From assembly GCA_910577255.1 (NCBI GenBank), contig CAJTMH010000001.1:248001-312000 (forward strand): DNA of 64,000 nt, written 5' to 3'. The translations under genes were made by a program, and so were the position numbers. Under the pieces are notes generated by a model. It had not been told where the DNA came from, did not search any database, and worked only from the letters and a program-made list of their open reading frames with translations. This DNA is from an uncultured Duncaniella sp. Its GTDB lineage: Bacteria > Bacteroidota > Bacteroidia > Bacteroidales > Muribaculaceae. Below are positions 60,043-64,000 of this stretch, one piece after another. Position 1 is the stretch's first letter, and every line of letters starts with the position of its first letter.

Positions 60043-61782
60043 ATGAAACTTAAACCAATCGTTTTTGCAATGACAATGGCATCTACCCTCCTTTGCACTC
60101 CTTCAGGAAGTGCAGAGGAGGTTAATTTCAAAATATTAGCCACCACAGATATCCATGGGAACTTCTATCCCTACAATTTCATCACTTTGAAACCCGCTGA
60201 CGGCTCGTTGGCCCGGATAGCCACTAAGGTTAAGTCAATCCGTGACTCTATAGGTGACGACAACGTTATTTTGCTTGATAATGGCGACATCCTTCAAGGA
60301 CAGCCTACGGCATATTATTATAATTTTATCGATACCGTATCGCCTCATTTGGTGGCCAGGATGCTTGATTATCTGTCCTATGATGCCGAGACCATCGGCA
60401 ATCATGATGTGGAGACCGGTCATGCGGTATATGATCGTTACCGTTCCACATTAGCACCGATTCCATTGCTGGCAGCAAATGTAATTGACAAAGCAACAGG
60501 CCAACCATATTTCCAACCATATACGGTGATAGAGCGTAATGGTGTCAAATTTGCAGTCCTCGGTCTCCTTACTCCTGCCATTCCGGCTTGGCTCCCCGAA
60601 AATATCTGGAAGGGTATGGCGTTTGAGGATATGGTGGAATCGGCGGCAAAATGGGTTCCCATTATCCGTGAAAAAGAGAACCCCGATGTCCTGATCGGCC
60701 TTTTCCATTCCGGACATGACTCATCGCGTATGACAGGCGAGTGGCGTGAGAATGCTTCATTGCTTGTGGCTGAACAAGTCCCGGGGTTCGATATCATATT
60801 TATGGGACATGATCATCAAGTGTATAACTCCCAATCAGGCCAAAGACCATTGGTGCTTAATCCGGCCAACAATGCCAACAATATCGCGGAAACTGATGTC
60901 ATGATTGTCAAGCAGGATGGAAAGGTAGTTGATAAAAAGATATCAGGCCGAATAGTGTCAGTAAATGATTTACAGCCTGATTCCGGTTTTATTGCCAATT
61001 TTGAGCCGGAGCGTCGTGTCATTGAGGATTTCGTGACCAGGAAAATAGGTGAGGCCGAAGGTGACTTTTCGGTGCGTGATGCCTATTTCGGGCCTTCGGC
61101 TTTCATGCAGTTGCTTCATGACCTCCAGTTGGAGATTGCCGACGCAGAAATCTCATTCGCGGCTCCATTGTCATTTGATGCTATCATCCGTAAAGGCGAT
61201 TTGCTCATGAGCGATATGTTCACGCTCTATAAGTATGAAAATATGCTCTACACCATGGCTATGACTGGACATGAAATCAAGGATTATCTTGAAATGAGCT
61301 ATTCATTATGGACCTCACAGATGCAATCCCCCGAGGATCACTTATTACTATTTGCCGATGGCGCGCCGGCCAAAGGTGACTATGCCAAACTTCATAATCC
61401 ATCATACAACTTTGACTCGGCTGCCGGAATAAACTATCAAGTTGATGTGACAAAACCTCGCGGTGAGAAAATCACCATTTTGTCAATGGCCGACGGTACT
61501 CCGTTCGACATGGACAGAACTTATCGTGTGGCCATCAATTCTTACCGTGGTAATGGCGGTGGCAACCTGCTTACCGAAGGTGCCGGAATTCCGCATGATG
61601 AACTTACATCACGTATTATCGCCTCTACTGATAAGGATTTGCGCTATTATCTGATCAAAGCTGTTGAGAAGCGTGGCCATATCACCCCTGAGGTGACCAA
61701 AAATTGGCAGTTTGTGCCATTTGATGTCGTAAATGAGGCTGCTGAAAGAGACAGATTGCTTCTTTTCCCTGATGAAAAATAA
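60043..61782 (+). CDS. Exported 5'-nucleotidase / metallophosphatase family protein
   Basis: 579 residues from the ATG at 60043 (an upstream TTG is unlikely). Signal peptide 1-about 24 (GSAEE cleavage). The N-terminal metallophosphoesterase domain has D36-x-H38 (TTDIHGN), D79-x-x-D82, N120-H121-D122 and GHDHQVY; the C-terminal domain (about 330-560) has the FASFD-like and YRVAINSYRGNGGGN motifs of 5'-nucleotidases. It should hydrolyse nucleotides or nucleotide sugars in the periplasm, feeding purine and pyrimidine salvage, of which tdk is the neighbouring salvage gene. Confidence 0.92.
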   Translation: MKLKPIVFAMTMASTLLCTPSGSAEEVNFKILATTDIHGNFYPYNFITLKPADGSLARIATKVKSIRDSIGDDNVILLDNGDILQGQPTAYYYNFIDTVSPHLVARMLDYLSYDAETIGNHDVETGHAVYDRYRSTLAPIPLLAANVIDKATGQPYFQPYTVIERNGVKFAVLGLLTPAIPAWLPENIWKGMAFEDMVESAAKWVPIIREKENPDVLIGLFHSGHDSSRMTGEWRENASLLVAEQVPGFDIIFMGHDHQVYNSQSGQRPLVLNPANNANNIAETDVMIVKQDGKVVDKKISGRIVSVNDLQPDSGFIANFEPERRVIEDFVTRKIGEAEGDFSVRDAYFGPSAFMQLLHDLQLEIADAEISFAAPLSFDAIIRKGDLLMSDMFTLYKYENMLYTMAMTGHEIKDYLEMSYSLWTSQMQSPEDHLLLFADGAPAKGDYAKLHNPSYNFDSAAGINYQVDVTKPRGEKITILSMADGTPFDMDRTYRVAINSYRGNGGGNLLTEGAGIPHDELTSRIIASTDKDLRYYLIKAVEKRGHITPEVTKNWQFVPFDVVNEAAERDRLLLFPDEK

Positions 61783-61798
61783 TCTTGAATGGCGGTTT

Positions 61799-61830
61799 CT
61801 TGCCTTTTAAAGGGAAATATGCTAAATTTG
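61799..61830 (+). promoter_or_regulatory. Promoter of the DUF4369/thioredoxin-fold lipoprotein
   Basis: CTTG (61799-61802), 20 bp, TAAATTTG (61823-61830); predicted leader about 55 nt. Confidence 0.6.
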
Positions 61831-61891
61831 CACTTTAAAATCTGACAGCCTTAGCAAGGTAAAACCAAGAAAACGACAACAAACTCAACGT

Positions 61892-62968
61892 ATGAAAAAA
61901 ATACTTATGGCCTGTGGCGTCAGCGCCATGGCAATTATGACCTCATGTGGAGGTGGCGACAAGTGGCACATCGACGGTAAGATTTCAGGGTTGGCTGACT
62001 CTGACATTGTGGTGCTTGAAGGTAGCAACCAGGGCTATTGGTATCCTATGGATACTCTCGATATCTCTTCTGACGGTTCGTTCAAATATTCTCATGAAGC
62101 GCAGGGCTATCCTGATATTTATCGACTTAGAGTAGGGGATAACTCAATCTATTTTCCTATTGACAGCATCGAGACTGTTACGATCACTGCTGATGCACCA
62201 GACATTGCTGGCACGCATACCATCAAGGGCACCCCTCAGGCACTCAACCTTTTCAGAGTCGACAGTATGCTTGTGGCTAACGGCGATGCTGTTATAACTA
62301 ATCAGAATCTCAAGCGACAGCTCGGACAGATGCTTCTTGCCGACCCTGCCGGTATAGTGACATATTATATCATCAGTAAAAAAGTGGATGGTAAACCGTT
62401 GTTTAATCCTGCCGTCAAAGAGGACTTGCGTCTTATCGGTGCGGTGGCTAATGCTTTCTCTGAAAAGCGTCCTTCCGACCCTCGCACAGGTTATCTGAAG
62501 CGTCTTTACCTCGACAACCGTCCATCATCATCCACTTCGTCCAATCAGCTTGTGGCAAGTGAAGTGAAGGCTTTCGAAATCAATCTTTTTGACAATGCAG
62601 GTAAGGCTCACTCGCTTCTCGAACTTACTGAAAGCGGAAAAGTTGTACTCCTTAACTTCACTGCTTATACTGCCGAGGATTCTCCTGCATTCAATGTTGC
62701 CCTTAATAAGGTCTATGAAAAATATCATCAGCAGGGCCTGGAGATATATCAGGTTTCAGTGGACAATGATGAATACACTTGGAAACAGACCGCAAAGAAT
62801 CTTCCGTGGATTACCGTGCTTAATAACATCGCCGACGGAGGTGAAGTCCTGAATAAATACAATGTCGTCTCTATCCCGACTATATTCCTCTTCAACCGCA
62901 ACGGTGAACTTGTCAGCCGTGTCACTGACATTAACACCCTTGATTCAGAGATAGCACGTCTCCTTTGA
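61892..62968 (+). CDS. DUF4369 lipoprotein with cysteine-free thioredoxin-like domain
   Basis: A 358-residue lipoprotein (lipobox MTSC, C19). Residues about 25-120 fit DUF4369 (WHIDGKISGLADSDIVVLEG), and 220-358 a TlpA/AhpC-type thioredoxin fold with cis-proline SIPTIFLF. The position of the CxxC active site reads FTAYTAEDSPAF, and there is no cysteine after C19, so it cannot do thiol-disulfide exchange. Such redox-dead members are common in Bacteroidetes and probably bind or scaffold. Promoter at 61799-61830. Confidence 0.87.
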   Translation: MKKILMACGVSAMAIMTSCGGGDKWHIDGKISGLADSDIVVLEGSNQGYWYPMDTLDISSDGSFKYSHEAQGYPDIYRLRVGDNSIYFPIDSIETVTITADAPDIAGTHTIKGTPQALNLFRVDSMLVANGDAVITNQNLKRQLGQMLLADPAGIVTYYIISKKVDGKPLFNPAVKEDLRLIGAVANAFSEKRPSDPRTGYLKRLYLDNRPSSSTSSNQLVASEVKAFEINLFDNAGKAHSLLELTESGKVVLLNFTAYTAEDSPAFNVALNKVYEKYHQQGLEIYQVSVDNDEYTWKQTAKNLPWITVLNNIADGGEVLNKYNVVSIPTIFLFNRNGELVSRVTDINTLDSEIARLL

Positions 62969-62984
62969 TTCATCATTCATTCGT

Positions 62985-64000
62985 TTGAAGACTTTTTACA
63001 GGATATTACGGTTTGTCATCGTGACGTTGCTGGTGTTGCCCGTGGCAATACCGGCAATCCTGTATATAGTGCTGTCATTCCCTGGCGTGCAACAAGCAGC
63101 TGGCAAGCGTGCTGAAAGCGAACTAACCAATCTTTTGGGATCGGAGGTCCGTATTGGCAGTGTGGCCTTTTCTCCGTTCAATCGTTTAGTGCTTAAAGAT
63201 GTCAGTATTGATGACAGCAACGGAGTCGAAGCACTCCGTGTCGGTCACCTTGGCGCCGGAATAAACCTTTGGGAAACACTCTTTGGTGACGACAGGATTG
63301 TGATTTCCTATGCCGAAATTCTGAATCTTGATCTGAATCTTTATCGTGACTCTGTCGGCAGTCCATTGAATATACAGCCCATCATCGACCGGTTTAAGAA
63401 AAAAGATGATAAAGGGCCTTCAAAATTTGATTTGGCTGTTAATTTGGTCGTGATACGTCAGTCGGAGGTTTGCTATGATGTTTTAGCTGCTCCTGACAAG
63501 GATGACGATGTGTTTGATCCCAACCATCTAAGGATTTCTGATATCCGTGCCGATTTGCGGGCTCCGCGTATATCCAATGATTTCTTTAATGTGGAATTGC
63601 GCCGTATGGGGGCGGTTGAGAAATCCGGCCTCGTGCTGAGCGAACTCTCAGCGGCTGTGACGGTAGGTAAAAAACTTGCACATCTTAATGATTTCTCCCT
63701 CTCTCTTCCTAACAGTCACATCGCGCTTGCTGATTTGACGATATCATCGCCTTTGGCTCCCGGATTCTCATTGTCCGAAGCATTGGAGTCGCCGTTAGCC
63801 ACTCTCCCTGACAGTTATGTTACACTGTCCGACCTGGAGTCTGTCATACCTGCATTTCGTAATCAGGATGCACGTGTTGATGTGAATCTGGATGTCGAGG
63901 GTTCAATTGACAGCCTGGAGATTAATCGTTTTGATGTGTCGGTAGTGGATCATGACACATGGGTGAGCGGACATGGACTGCTTACCAATGTGACCAAAGG
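62985..64000 (+). CDS. AsmA/TamB-like envelope protein (partial, N-terminal 338 residues)
   Basis: An open frame from a probable TTG (62985) to the right edge with no stop. It encodes a short basic start, one membrane helix (about 8-30; LLVLPVAIPAILYIVLSF) and then beta-rich sequence of the AsmA/TamB type (VQQAAGKRAESELTNLLGSEVRIGSVAFSPFNRLVLKDVSIDD; key: LL...V.IG.V..S....L.L..V.I.D). Such proteins span the periplasm and carry lipids to the outer membrane. The rest lies outside the window. ATG starts are absent in frame near the helix, so the TTG is the best choice. Confidence 0.78.
   Translation, partial: MKTFYRILRFVIVTLLVLPVAIPAILYIVLSFPGVQQAAGKRAESELTNLLGSEVRIGSVAFSPFNRLVLKDVSIDDSNGVEALRVGHLGAGINLWETLFGDDRIVISYAEILNLDLNLYRDSVGSPLNIQPIIDRFKKKDDKGPSKFDLAVNLVVIRQSEVCYDVLAAPDKDDDVFDPNHLRISDIRADLRAPRISNDFFNVELRRMGAVEKSGLVLSELSAAVTVGKKLAHLNDFSLSLPNSHIALADLTISSPLAPGFSLSEALESPLATLPDSYVTLSDLESVIPAFRNQDARVDVNLDVEGSIDSLEINRFDVSVVDHDTWVSGHGLLTNVTK

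Overview
The window looks like chromosomal core sequence from a member of the order Bacteroidales, probably close to Muribaculaceae (family placement is inference). Supporting signs are the Bacteroidetes-type promoter (TTTG, about 19-21 bp, then TAnnTTTG) in front of many genes, Bacteroidetes-restricted families (DUF3098, DUF3332, DUF4290, DUF2007, DUF4369, PCMD), a complete aerotolerance (bat) operon, a eukaryote/archaeal-type prolyl-tRNA synthetase and a roughly 390-residue PurM. I see no phage, integrase, insertion sequence, CRISPR array, rRNA or tRNA. Gene density is high, and the one long gene-free stretch is the AT-rich block at 1,494-2,340.

Layout. 1-3,801 (mostly minus): 5' part of an ABC-F ATPase, an XRE-type regulator, an AT-rich block with TGCAAA-type repeats, then a small operon of thioredoxin, a degenerate-C39/VKOR membrane protein and an overlapping 49-residue peptide gene. 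4,062-15,341 (plus): PCMD lipoprotein-like exported protein, TrmN6, CPBP protease, Lon, a PASTA protein, RluA-family pseudouridine synthase, FtsX, DUF3098, UppP, TruB, QueA and YigZ, a housekeeping run for protein quality control, cell division/envelope and tRNA modification. 15,379-18,403 (minus): RsgA, a TPR protein, an AraC regulator, a DUF2007 protein. 18,624-22,321 (plus): glutamine synthetase and LigA. 22,390-25,582: a flavoprotein with divergent HxlR regulator and an orphan GH97 glycosidase. 25,655-26,086 (minus): RNase P RNA, followed by PriA on the plus strand. 28,606-33,941 (minus): VanZ, DUF3332, MltF, PurM, a universal stress protein with a DUF2007-like front, and a small HTH protein. 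34,147-42,582 (minus): MoxR, DUF58, a membrane protein, BatA, BatB, BatC, BatD, BatE. 42,833-49,792 (minus): HU-TM-LysM fusion and HU, ProS, an OmpA-like protein, a small acidic protein, RimM, DUF4290, FabG, TetR. 50,286-56,909: an exported beta-rich protein (plus) and a tripartite RND efflux operon (minus). 57,111-64,000: a small conserved-looking protein, SSB, lipoprotein, thymidine kinase, DUF3108, 5'-nucleotidase, a DUF4369/thioredoxin-fold lipoprotein and the start of an AsmA/TamB-like protein.

Best candidates for something little described: (i) the thioredoxin / C39-like-VKOR / overlapping micropeptide operon, where the C39 domain has lost its catalytic residues and the peptide has no cysteine; (ii) the HU-TM-LysM protein translated together with a free HU, which could link nucleoid to cell wall; (iii) the AT-rich repeat block upstream of the XRE gene. 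None is proved by the sequence alone. Coordinates of genes follow the start codon I consider most likely.
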